Shown here one piece after another: positions 1-8,110 of a stretch of 64,000 nucleotides of DNA. The notes beneath the pieces were generated by a model. It searched no databases. It was not told the DNA's origin and saw only the letters and a program-made list of their open reading frames with translations. This DNA comes from Denitrovibrio acetiphilus DSM 12809 (GTDB lineage Bacteria; Chrysiogenota; Deferribacteres; Deferribacterales; Geovibrionaceae). Each line of letters starts with the position of its first letter. Positions within the stretch are counted from its first letter, which is position 1. The stretch is taken from the NCBI RefSeq assembly GCF_000025725.1, contig NC_013943.1:2294001-2358000 (forward strand), given 5' to 3'. The translations under genes and the position numbers were made by a program.

Positions 1-2325
1 AGTGTTATAATATGTTGAGTGTGTTCTTTGTTTATGGTGGAAGCCAACAACCTGAAACGGATATGTGCTGATAGTAGGATCCTCATAGCCGTCCCAAGCA
101 GCATAGTATTCCGGCAGAGCTGTGATCTTATCCTTGCCGTCCTGATACTCAGCAGGGAAGCTCCACTGATGGCTGAGGTTGTAAAGTCTTTTTGAGAATA
201 TTTCAAATTTACCAGAAGGAGTAGATACTCTGTTAGATGAAGGATCTGAAACAAAGTCTTCAAAAGCTACAGACGGTACTGCTGTGGTGCTGTAATGTTT
301 GATGAGACCTTTTTCATGACATTTGGCAAATGTATCCTGTCCTTTTTCAGCTGTAAATACACCCTGATCACCATATGTCGCTATAGATTGATCAAACAGG
401 TACTCAAGCCATTCTTCCTGTGTTCTTCCTTCAGTAAATTCACCTTCGATACCAAGTTTAGCAGCGATGAGTGACATCATTTCGTAGATTGTTTTACACT
501 CAAACATTGGCTCAATTGCTTTGTTCTGAAATTTAATATCACAAGTGTTACCACCGCTGTTTGTTGATATATCATTCTGTTCAAAGTTAGTACAGTCAGG
601 CAGAATGTAATCAGAAATCATCGCAGAAGGGGTAAAATAGTTATCAATTGTCACTATGCACTCAACAAGACTTTCATCTTTGTACATCTCCATAGTGTTG
701 TTTATATCGCCGTGCTGGTTGAGCATACAGTTACCTGCATAGTTCCAGATGAATTTTATCGGTTGTGGAAGAGCGTCGTCAGGTGTAGGAAGGCCTCTTA
801 CGCCCCATGTCTTCCCTGTCATTACTGTATTGTCTTTTATAGCCTGTGGCCATGCGTAGTTTGATATAGTCTGAGGCACTGGATTTGCAGGAAAAGTGCT
901 TACCCATTTGTTCATGCGGATACTTACAGAGGCTGCGCCTTCTCTGGCTGCTGTACCGCCGCCTGTAATACCGATGTTTTTAGTAAGAATAGTTATAAGA
1001 CCGATAGCTCTGCAGTTATTACCGCCAAGTGAGTTTCTCTGTGGCCCCCACCCCTGAATAACCATTGCCGGAGACTGATTTAAAAGTTGTTTTGCAAAAT
1101 CCTGAATAGTTTTTTCAGGGATACCAGTAATGTTAGAAGCCCATGCGGTGTCTTTGACAACGCCGTCTGCGCCAAGCCCCAGTAAGTATGATTTATATGA
1201 ACTTTCAGGAGCAACAGGAGGTTCAGTAGTGTCTGTGTCACCCCATGCTTTATCATATGCAGGTGCATATCCTGATTCTTCGCCTTCAAATACTTCTTTA
1301 ACATTAGCAAAAGATGCTTCACTCCAGCCTACGCTGCGTTCATCAATCCAGTCTTCATCAAGAAGGTTCTCAGAAAGAAGATAGTGTGTCATACCTGCAA
1401 CAAGCGCAGCATCTGTCCCAGGGCGGATTGAAATCCAGTCTGCTTCAAGGGCAAGAGCTGTATCTGTGTAGAACGGGTCAACAACTATAAATTTAAGATT
1501 AGGGTTAGCTTCTTTCGCTTTCTGGAGGTGATATGTCCAGTGTCTTCCAGAACCCATACGAGTATTTGCAGGGTTATTACCCCACAGAACAACAAGATTA
1601 CTGTTCACTGCGTCTGTAATAGTATTGTTACTAAAGCTTGAGCCTTCAAGGAGGCAGAGACTTGCAGTAATCTGGGATGTAGAGTAATCTGAATAGTGGT
1701 TCAGCCACCCGCCCCAAAGGTTGTGCAGTCTTGCCATAGGTGTTGATGCCGGCGGCCATGAGCAGGCGATGGAAGCATCAATTGTCCCTGTAGCATATTG
1801 GATATAAAACGAATCGGGCCCGTAGTTAGATTTTACAGACTGCATTTTAGCAGAAATCTCATTAATAGCTTCTTCCCATGTAATGCGCTCATACTGACCG
1901 GCACCTCTTGGGCTTCCGGCAACTCTTCTCATAGGGTATTTCAGTCTGTCGGTATTGTAGATTCTCTGGCGCACAGAACGTCCTCTGACGCAGGAGCGCA
2001 TCTGATAGTTAGCGCCATAGCTGCCATAAACATCTTCGGTTTCGTTATCAGTGCTGACACGGACAACCACACCATCCTTAACATAAAGTTTCAGAGGGCA
2101 GTTACTACCGCAGTTAACGTTACATGCAGACCATACTGCTTTATCATAATCAAATTCTTTTGGTTCAATAACAGAGTCTGAGCCTCCGCTACCACTGCTG
2201 TCGGAGCCGTCAAGAGAGCCGCAACCGACTGTGGCAGCAGCACCCAGAAGGGCACTCCATTTCATAAATGTTCTTCTGGATACGTCCAGTGCTTTGCTTA
2301 AACGTTCGTTTCCTGATACTGACAT
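1..2325 (-). CDS. dmsA: DmsA-type DMSO reductase catalytic subunit, 3' end outside window
   Basis: Molybdopterin oxidoreductase of the DmsA branch of the DMSO reductase family, expected to reduce S- or N-oxides at a bis-MGD molybdenum site after Tat export. The frame stays open to the window edge (775 codons), so the C-terminal end is missing. Seen: twin-arginine motif SRRTFMKW at residues 16-23 plus a hydrophobic stretch; an N-terminal Fe-S site C68-x3-C72-x3-C76-x35-C112 in the DmsA pattern (CNVNCGSNCPLK); and DYSTSQI, where Ser215 is the likely Mo ligand. The ATG has AAGGAGG five bases upstream. Iron-sulfur and membrane subunits (DmsB, DmsC), if present, would lie beyond position 1. Substrate (DMSO, TMAO, other) cannot be told from the sequence. 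Confidence 0.85.
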   Translation of the reverse strand, partial: MSVSGNERLSKALDVSRRTFMKWSALLGAAATVGCGSLDGSDSSGSGGSDSVIEPKEFDYDKAVWSACNVNCGSNCPLKLYVKDGVVVRVSTDNETEDVYGSYGANYQMRSCVRGRSVRQRIYNTDRLKYPMRRVAGSPRGAGQYERITWEEAINEISAKMQSVKSNYGPDSFYIQYATGTIDASIACSWPPASTPMARLHNLWGGWLNHYSDYSTSQITASLCLLEGSSFSNNTITDAVNSNLVVLWGNNPANTRMGSGRHWTYHLQKAKEANPNLKFIVVDPFYTDTALALEADWISIRPGTDAALVAGMTHYLLSENLLDEDWIDERSVGWSEASFANVKEVFEGEESGYAPAYDKAWGDTDTTEPPVAPESSYKSYLLGLGADGVVKDTAWASNITGIPEKTIQDFAKQLLNQSPAMVIQGWGPQRNSLGGNNCRAIGLITILTKNIGITGGGTAAREGAASVSIRMNKWVSTFPANPVPQTISNYAWPQAIKDNTVMTGKTWGVRGLPTPDDALPQPIKFIWNYAGNCMLNQHGDINNTMEMYKDESLVECIVTIDNYFTPSAMISDYILPDCTNFEQNDISTNSGGNTCDIKFQNKAIEPMFECKTIYEMMSLIAAKLGIEGEFTEGRTQEEWLEYLFDQSIATYGDQGVFTAEKGQDTFAKCHEKGLIKHYSTTAVPSVAFEDFVSDPSSNRVSTPSGKFEIFSKRLYNLSHQWSFPAEYQDGKDKITALPEYYAAWDGYEDPTISTYPFQVVGFHHKQRTHSTYYNT

Positions 2326-2440
2326 CCTAGCCTCCTTGGTTTCCTAACAATTCTCTGTGACCGTATGAGAAAATAACGCTTATGCAGCATATATTTCCTA
2401 CATACGGTGCTGACAACTTCGTCTGAAATACAGATCCTTG

Positions 2441-2560
2441 TCACCGGCTGTTCAACCTTGTCAGTTTGTTCTTCGCAAATGCTGAATCAAGGCAACAGTC
2501 AGGGTTGTCTTTGCCGGAGAATTTTTGAATATGTCTTTCAAATATAAAAACATTTCCCAT
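2441..2560 (-). CDS. Possible 39-residue leader ORF upstream of dmsA
   Basis: A 39-codon frame starts at ATG 2560 and stops at 2441, with AAAGGA six bases before the ATG. The predicted peptide begins MGNVFIFERHIQKFSGKDNP and carries an adjacent Cys pair at residues 22-23. No family is recognised. It lies between the presumed regulator repeats and dmsA, so it could be a leader peptide gene, a small protein or chance. The good ribosome site is the only positive sign. Confidence 0.3.
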   Translation of the reverse strand: MGNVFIFERHIQKFSGKDNPDCCLDSAFAKNKLTRLNSR

Positions 2561-2691
2561 AGGTATTCCTTTGTTCACCGGACACCCCCCACTCCTCTGA
2601 AACATGCATTGCTGCGTTCAGTCTGTGGATGTCAGGCGGTAGTATTAATGAATACTCATATAGTATGCTTGCCTCAGGATACAAAACAAAA

Positions 2692-2710
2692 GGTCAAATG
2701 ATGGTCAAAT
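2692..2710 (-). promoter_or_regulatory. Tandem GGTCAAAT repeat, putative response regulator site (dmsA)
   Basis: Two copies of GGTCAAAT (ATTTGACC on the transcribed strand) at 2692-2699 and 2703-2710, start to start exactly 11 bp, i.e. one helical turn. This is the usual layout of OmpR-family sites. The same pair with the same spacing occurs at 3566-3584 before the response regulator gene. Confidence 0.55.
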
Positions 2711-2804
2711 TATAGATTTTTATTAAGATTATTTAAGAAATAACGTTATGTATGAAAATAATAGTGAAGTCCCTCCAGAAATGTTTAATTACGTATATTA
2801 CGTG

Positions 2805-3497
2805 TTATTCTGGGTAACTTTCCTTGTGATCCGGATCAATTTTGTAACCTCTTCCACGGACACTATGCAAAAGCTGTTTTTCATAAGGCTTGTCTATTAA
2901 CTGTCTCAAAATATAAAAATGTGATTTGAGAGAGTTACTCATAGGCGGCTGATCACCCCATATATCGTAAATAAGCTCTTCTTTAGTCACTATCCCCGGC
3001 GAACGCTCAATCAGCCTAAGCAATATACGGAAACAGACATGGGAAAGATTAATTTTCTCTCCGGCTCTTTCCACTATCCCTTTTTCCTGATCCAGTATCA
3101 GATCTTCTATCTGGAAAGAGTTTTCAAGACACTGATTATATCTTCTAGACAAAGCCTTCAGTCTGAAAAAAAGCTCTTCAAGATCAAACGGTTTAGTAAG
3201 GAAATCGTCAGCTCCACATTTAAAACCGTTAATCTTATCTTTAAGCATCACTCTGGCTGTAAGCATAAGTACAGGGATTTTAAGACGCATATTTTCTCTT
3301 ATATGCCTGCACACTTCAAACCCGTTCATCTTATGCATATTAATATCAAGAATGACTGCATCATAAAGATTATCACGAAGCAGCTCCAGAGCAAGTTCGC
3401 CGGACATGGCATAGTCCATTCCACACCCCTGCTCTTCAAGATAGTCCACAATATTTTCTGAAATATCCAGATCATCTTCGACTAATAAAAATCTCAT
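2805..3497 (-). CDS. OmpR/PhoB-family response regulator
   Basis: Two-component response regulator, 230 residues. The receiver domain (1-115) has the acidic pair E7-D8-D9, phospho-acceptor D51 (VILDINM) and K102 (LTKPFD). The C-terminal winged helix (about 130-228) ends with the typical RGRGYKI wing. I place the start at ATG 3497, where the receiver begins canonically. A TTG at 3527 with AGGTG upstream would add ten residues but would leave only a very short leader behind the predicted promoter. The likely partner is the histidine kinase at 6402-7766, on the other side of torA, since these are the only two-component genes here. Tandem repeats in its own promoter and upstream of dmsA suggest autoregulation and control of dmsA (inference). 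Confidence 0.85.
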   Translation of the reverse strand: MRFLLVEDDLDISENIVDYLEEQGCGMDYAMSGELALELLRDNLYDAVILDINMHKMNGFEVCRHIRENMRLKIPVLMLTARVMLKDKINGFKCGADDFLTKPFDLEELFFRLKALSRRYNQCLENSFQIEDLILDQEKGIVERAGEKINLSHVCFRILLRLIERSPGIVTKEELIYDIWGDQPPMSNSLKSHFYILRQLIDKPYEKQLLHSVRGRGYKIDPDHKESYPE

Positions 3498-3543
3498 TAC
3501 TTCTTGTTTTTTTACAGACTTACCCAAATTTGCACCTATATCA

Positions 3544-3584
3544 AATATAATTGTAAAGGGAAAATGGTCAAATAACGGTCAAAT
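3544..3584 (-). promoter_or_regulatory. Response regulator promoter with tandem GGTCAAAT operator
   Basis: Two GGTCAAAT copies at 3566-3573 and 3577-3584, 11 bp apart. Reading on the minus strand, the proximal copy supplies a -35-like TTGACC (3566-3571), followed after 16 bases by TATATT (3544-3549) as a -10. Transcription would begin about 40 bases before the ATG at 3497. The overlap of repeat and -35 fits autoregulation. Confidence 0.5.
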
Positions 3585-4028
3585 ATAGCTTTAAATATAG
3601 TCAATATGCCAAAAGCAACAAGGGCATTTAATCCAAGCCTATCATCCTCCGCTTATTACAGGATTATCGTATGCAGTATTCTCCGGAACTTTGTCTTGAA
3701 CTTTTCTTATGTGTAGGTAAAATAAAGTCTGCAAATTGTAATATAAGTTGGAAAGCTGATAAACAAGTCGGCAAGTAGTAAAATATATTGGAAACTACGC
3801 ATTGCGGAAACGCTGTTGTGTTCGTTTAAAATATGCCACCATTTACAATGCATAACCAACTATCATATAAGGTAATATTTTATACGTTGCATAACTGAGT
3901 TTTAAAGACTTACTTTTATGCCACTTATGAGTAAGATAATGGACACATTTATTTCCAACTAATTATACTGAATAATAATGAGCTTGCTCAGAATAGTTAC
4001 TTTCGGACTCTATACTAAGGTTTGTTGG
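3585..4028. other. Intergenic stretch between torA and the response regulator gene
   Basis: About 440 AT-rich bases downstream of torA. I see no open frame with a good start site, no tRNA and no strong hairpin-plus-T-run terminator. Its length suggests that torA and the response regulator gene are separate transcription units. Confidence 0.4.
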
Positions 4029-6401
4029 TTAATGTATTTGACAGTAATTTATCTGCGAAAAGCTTTCAGATTTTATTTTACCACAACATCTTATCGCAAC
4101 AAGGCAGCTGTTAGCAGAGATCGCCTGCGCAAGCCGGGACGTAGGTCTGTCTGAGGTCAGAACATTGACTTGCCCGGAAATACATCTGGAATTGCTGTCT
4201 GCCGGGTCTTCCGCTGCAAACCATGCTCCTTCTTCAATAGCAACCACTCCCTTGATTATACCGTCTGAAACATGAGTGCCGGCAATCACTTTGCCTCTGT
4301 TATTATAAACTTCAACAAGATCCCCCTCTTTTAGTCCCATCCGACTGGCATCCTCAGTATTTATGTGAATAGGTTCCCTTCCGCTGATCTTATACTTTTT
4401 AGAAAGATCAGAGTTATCAAGCTGAGAATGAAGCCTGTGTTCGGGGTGCGGAGATATAAGCTGAAAAGGATATTTCCTCGACAGGTAAGAGCCGATACCT
4501 TCGGAAGGCTCGATCCACGCGGGGTGCCCCGGGCAGTCACGATAACCGAAAGAGGCGATCTTCTCTGAAAACAGCTCTATTTTCCCCGACGGAGTACGCA
4601 GATGTTTCTTCACCGGGTCATTTCTGAAATCAGCATGTCTTACAAAGTCTCTGCTCCCCTTTAATGGTGGGAAATGAACGTAGCCTTTATCCCAAAAATC
4701 AGCAAAACTGACTTCAGCACGAACTTTACTGTAGCTCCACTCAATCCATTCGTCGATGCTTCTGCCTTTGGTAAATTCTTTTTCAAAGCCAAACTTAGCT
4801 GACAGGTCTCTGAATATATCGTAGTCATTTCTCGCCTCAAACAAAGGGCTGATGATCTGTTTCATAGCAAAAACATACTCGACTCCATACGAGGAACCGA
4901 ATGTAAGATCATTTCTTTCGAAACTTGTTGTCGCCGGCAGAACTATATCTGAATATTTTGCAGTTGGAGTCCACCAAGGTTCGTGGGTTATAACAGTGTC
5001 CGCTTTCCGGACACCTTTTATCAGCTTATTAACATCCGGCTGATGCCCGATAGGAGTCACTCCGGCAGAGTATATTAGTTTGATATTCGGGTAAGTGAGT
5101 CTTTTCCCGTTATATTCAATGGTCTTCCCGGGATTAAGCAGCAATTCCGCCATTCTGGATGCGGGGATAAGTGTTTGAACAGGGTTCCCCCCTTGTGAAA
5201 CCATAATAGGTATACCAGCTCCGCTATATGGGGCTCCCGCAGTACAGTATGCCATATTCAGGTACAAACCGCCGCCGGGAAGCCCTATCTGACCGATCAT
5301 ACTGCCAAGGGCAACAAGGCTCCAGTGAAACTGCTCTCCGTTCTGAATCCTCTGACATGCCCAGCTTCCTGTGACCAGAGTCCTATGTTTTACTGACATT
5401 CTGGCAAGTTCTTTTATCTTATCCGCAGGAACTCCGCAGATCTTTTCTGCCCATGCAGCATCTTTTACCACTCCGTCCTTTTCACCTGTCAGGTATTTCA
5501 GAAAGGTGTAGAAACCAACTGTATATTTTTCTATAAATTCTTTATTATAAAGACCTTCAATGTAAAGCGTATAACACATGGCAAGTATCATAGGGACATC
5601 GCTTGCCGCTCTGATAGGCACCCATTCACTCCCAAGCTCACGGCAGGTTTTGCTTTTAAGCGGGTCGATAGTTACAAACTTAACCCCTTTGTCCCGCATC
5701 GCTCTGAACCATTCAAAATCGCTGTGTATAGGCACATGATAATCAACCTTTTCTGTTTTAAAAGGGTCTGTCCCCCACATAAGGATCAGCTCTGTGTTCT
5801 CCAGCACAACATCCCTTGCTGTCTGTCTGCTGTATACCTCCATATCCCCCACAACATAAGGAAGGATACGCGTTGCTGCACCGGCAGAATAATCACCAAC
5901 AATATCTGTAAAGCCTCCGAAAAGCCCCAGCATCCTCGCCTGAAGAGACGAAGCCTGATGAATCCGCCCGGGGTGTGACCACCTTGCGTATGTAGTTTTA
6001 AAAATCGACTCGTTGCCATATTCCTCTCTTGTTTTTATAAGAGATTCAGCAACCAGATCAAGAGCTTCATCCCAGCTAACTCTGACAAACTCTTCAGCTC
6101 CACGCAGATGTCTTTTGTCAGAACCGTCGAGATAGCTCTTCCGTACGCAGGGGTGTTTAATCCTGTTTGGTGAATATGTAACATCCTTCAGGGCATATAA
6201 AAGATCAACGGGATCCATATCCATTCCCATCGCTTCTATCTTAACTATCTTACCGTTCCTGACATACGCTTTCAGCGGCCCCATGTGCGTGGCATGGGTT
6301 ATTACCCTGTCGCCCTCACTTGCCAGCACTTCCGGACTATAGGCAATTGCAGCAAAAGTTGCTGCAGCCATACGTATAAATTGTCTGCGGTTCAACAGCA
6401 T
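4029..6401 (-). CDS. torA: TorA/DorA-type periplasmic TMAO/DMSO reductase
   Basis: Single-subunit type molybdoenzyme of the TorA/DorA/BisC group, 790 residues, reducing TMAO, DMSO or related oxides. Seen: Tat signal NRRQFIRM at residues 4-11 with a probable cleavage near VLA-SEG; no N-terminal Fe-S cysteines, unlike the DmsA-type gene to its left (the matching region reads HATHMGPLKAYV); DYSAGAATRILP with Ser172 as likely Mo ligand; and a C-terminal cofactor-binding domain from about 650. The start ATG follows the kinase stop codon directly (TAA-ATG), with GGAGG inside the end of the kinase gene, so translation is coupled. No TorC-type cytochrome or TorD chaperone gene is in the window. TorA versus BisC/TorZ cannot be settled by eye; the Tat signal favours a periplasmic enzyme. 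Confidence 0.85.
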   Translation of the reverse strand: MLLNRRQFIRMAAATFAAIAYSPEVLASEGDRVITHATHMGPLKAYVRNGKIVKIEAMGMDMDPVDLLYALKDVTYSPNRIKHPCVRKSYLDGSDKRHLRGAEEFVRVSWDEALDLVAESLIKTREEYGNESIFKTTYARWSHPGRIHQASSLQARMLGLFGGFTDIVGDYSAGAATRILPYVVGDMEVYSRQTARDVVLENTELILMWGTDPFKTEKVDYHVPIHSDFEWFRAMRDKGVKFVTIDPLKSKTCRELGSEWVPIRAASDVPMILAMCYTLYIEGLYNKEFIEKYTVGFYTFLKYLTGEKDGVVKDAAWAEKICGVPADKIKELARMSVKHRTLVTGSWACQRIQNGEQFHWSLVALGSMIGQIGLPGGGLYLNMAYCTAGAPYSGAGIPIMVSQGGNPVQTLIPASRMAELLLNPGKTIEYNGKRLTYPNIKLIYSAGVTPIGHQPDVNKLIKGVRKADTVITHEPWWTPTAKYSDIVLPATTSFERNDLTFGSSYGVEYVFAMKQIISPLFEARNDYDIFRDLSAKFGFEKEFTKGRSIDEWIEWSYSKVRAEVSFADFWDKGYVHFPPLKGSRDFVRHADFRNDPVKKHLRTPSGKIELFSEKIASFGYRDCPGHPAWIEPSEGIGSYLSRKYPFQLISPHPEHRLHSQLDNSDLSKKYKISGREPIHINTEDASRMGLKEGDLVEVYNNRGKVIAGTHVSDGIIKGVVAIEEGAWFAAEDPADSNSRCISGQVNVLTSDRPTSRLAQAISANSCLVAIRCCGKIKSESFSQINYCQIH

Positions 6402-7766
6402 TTATCCCTCCGTCACAGTATTATGTAATTGCCTGCAGAGGTCGGGACAGACAAAATCATGGTCTTTATTGTTAAAACAAACAATAACATTCGCCCCTTT
6501 CCCCTCTTCAGATATTATATTCAGTTTCCATCCTACCTGAGTGCACATTCTATGGGCTATAGACAAGCCAAACCCAAACCCGTCAGCTTTCGAAACTCCT
6601 TCAACGACATTAATAGCATCCAGCACGTGTTTAGGTATCCCCGGTCCTTCATCTCTAACTGAAATGCATGTTTCATATATAGAAACAACAACTTTGCCTC
6701 TCGGCGTGTATGTTACGGCATTACGAACAAGATTACCCACGACAACCGAGAGTATTTCCGGTGTAACAGAAAGGGTTGCGTTTGAATGCACATCTATAAT
6801 AACTTTCAAAGGCTTATTTCTGATCAGATAACTGTTGTTGTCCACGCACTCGCGCACTACAACAGCAGCGCTTACCGACCCCCACTCTTCCTGACGCTCT
6901 TGTCTGGACAGCCACAGGAAAGAGTTAATAAGATGCTCCATATTATTAGTGGCACGCTTTATGCGAGAGATCGCTCTCTCTCTTTTCTCTTCATTGTCAT
7001 TAATTCCGCAGGATAGGATTTTGATTGCACCCTGTAAAACTGTTACCGGAGTACGGAGTTCATGGCTTGCGTCTCTGGCAAAAGCCTTTTCACGGTTTAT
7101 AGAAGACTGCATCTCGCTGATAGCACTCTCAAGAGTCTTTGCTAGGTACCCTACTTCATCATTTTCAAACATTTGCGACATATTTTCCGGCAGAACACCC
7201 GTTGCCTCCTTAGCCTTGATCATTCTCGTCAGCCTTACAACAGGAGATACCGCTTTATAAGATGTAATGATACCCAGGAGCAAACCAAAGATGAATATAG
7301 GCAGCATCATAGCTATCAGCAAGCCCCGGGAAAGATTCAGAATTACGTGATCATTGATAAGTGTTGTAACGTTGAATAACAGATAAAATCTTCTTCCGTC
7401 CTGAAGGTCTCTGATCGACACATAATAGTGCTGCTTATCGTGCTCTTCCTCGTAGTCCCCTGCGGGTCTGTCGCTAAGAGTAGTTGCAGCCCATTCAGGC
7501 ATAATATCTTCCCCGATATATGTGGTCATATAAGGAGATTCTGGTACTGTTATATCTCTGCTGAATGCCACGGGAGCAACTGGCGAAGTATCCACAGACT
7601 CAAGATACCTACTGGTCTCAAGCTCAAGCCTCTTTTTGAGGGCATACTCTTCTGTATATTTAGTTGAAATAAAAATACCAACAAAGAGAGCCATACCCAG
7701 TAAAATGCTGAAGCCGGAAAAAACTAAAACTATTTTCAAGCGGAGAGAGCTACCAATGAAATCCAT
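6402..7766 (-). CDS. Sensor histidine kinase co-transcribed with torA
   Basis: Membrane histidine kinase, 454 residues. Seen: TM1 about 11-33, a periplasmic segment of roughly 115 residues without a recognised domain, TM2 about 149-169, HAMP about 170-222, the H-box RDASHELRTPV with phospho-acceptor His235, an N-box (GNLVRNAVTYTP), and the ATP lid DEGPGIP followed by GFGFGLSIAHRM. I choose ATG 7766 because GAGGA lies eight bases upstream; a TTG further up lacks such a site. It is directly followed by torA with no gap. It probably signals to the response regulator encoded at 2805-3497. The unusual point is that kinase and regulator genes are separated by the respiratory gene they may control. 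Confidence 0.85.
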   Translation of the reverse strand: MDFIGSSLRLKIVLVFSGFSILLGMALFVGIFISTKYTEEYALKKRLELETSRYLESVDTSPVAPVAFSRDITVPESPYMTTYIGEDIMPEWAATTLSDRPAGDYEEEHDKQHYYVSIRDLQDGRRFYLLFNVTTLINDHVILNLSRGLLIAMMLPIFIFGLLLGIITSYKAVSPVVRLTRMIKAKEATGVLPENMSQMFENDEVGYLAKTLESAISEMQSSINREKAFARDASHELRTPVTVLQGAIKILSCGINDNEEKRERAISRIKRATNNMEHLINSFLWLSRQERQEEWGSVSAAVVVRECVDNNSYLIRNKPLKVIIDVHSNATLSVTPEILSVVVGNLVRNAVTYTPRGKVVVSIYETCISVRDEGPGIPKHVLDAINVVEGVSKADGFGFGLSIAHRMCTQVGWKLNIISEEGKGANVIVCFNNKDHDFVCPDLCRQLHNTVTEG

Positions 7767-8110
7767 TAATAGGTTCCTCAATTGTGTATTAAATATGCTT
7801 ATGTAAATTATCAATCAACGGCAAATAATGCTGCTGATGAATCATTTTCGACCCACATGTTTTTTGTCTAATACCTGCAATGTAGCCGTAATCAGGCAGT
7901 CTGTCCACCTTACTCTTGCAACTTTTTTAGTAAAACAGCAAAAGTAAACCTAAACTTAACATCACAAATCTTTGAGAATATATAGGAAATTCACAATTAC
8001 AATATCCAATAATAATCTCCTTATTATTAAAATATAGAATCGATTTCGAGATGCCGCCATAAAAATCTGCTTGTCATTTATGTGATGTATTCAAACTGGC
8101 ATATAAAATT
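7767..8110. other. Intergenic region upstream of the kinase-torA operon
   Basis: About 340 AT-rich bases between the PEP/pyruvate-binding protein gene and the kinase. It must hold the kinase-torA promoter, but I cannot single one out. The GGTCAAAT pair found before dmsA and the response regulator gene is not present here. Confidence 0.4.

Larger units (their letters stand above)
2326..2804. other. Long upstream region of dmsA
   Basis: About 480 bases separate dmsA from the response regulator gene. It holds the tandem GGTCAAAT repeats at 2692-2710, some 370 bases upstream of the dmsA start, and a small possible ORF at 2441-2560. If transcription starts near the repeats, dmsA has an unusually long leader. 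I see no clear terminator for the response regulator gene here and no recognisable riboswitch. Confidence 0.5.

Noticed and set aside
2326-2690. Molybdenum cofactor riboswitch before dmsA
   Set aside because: The long leader invites it, but I could not identify the conserved elements by eye.
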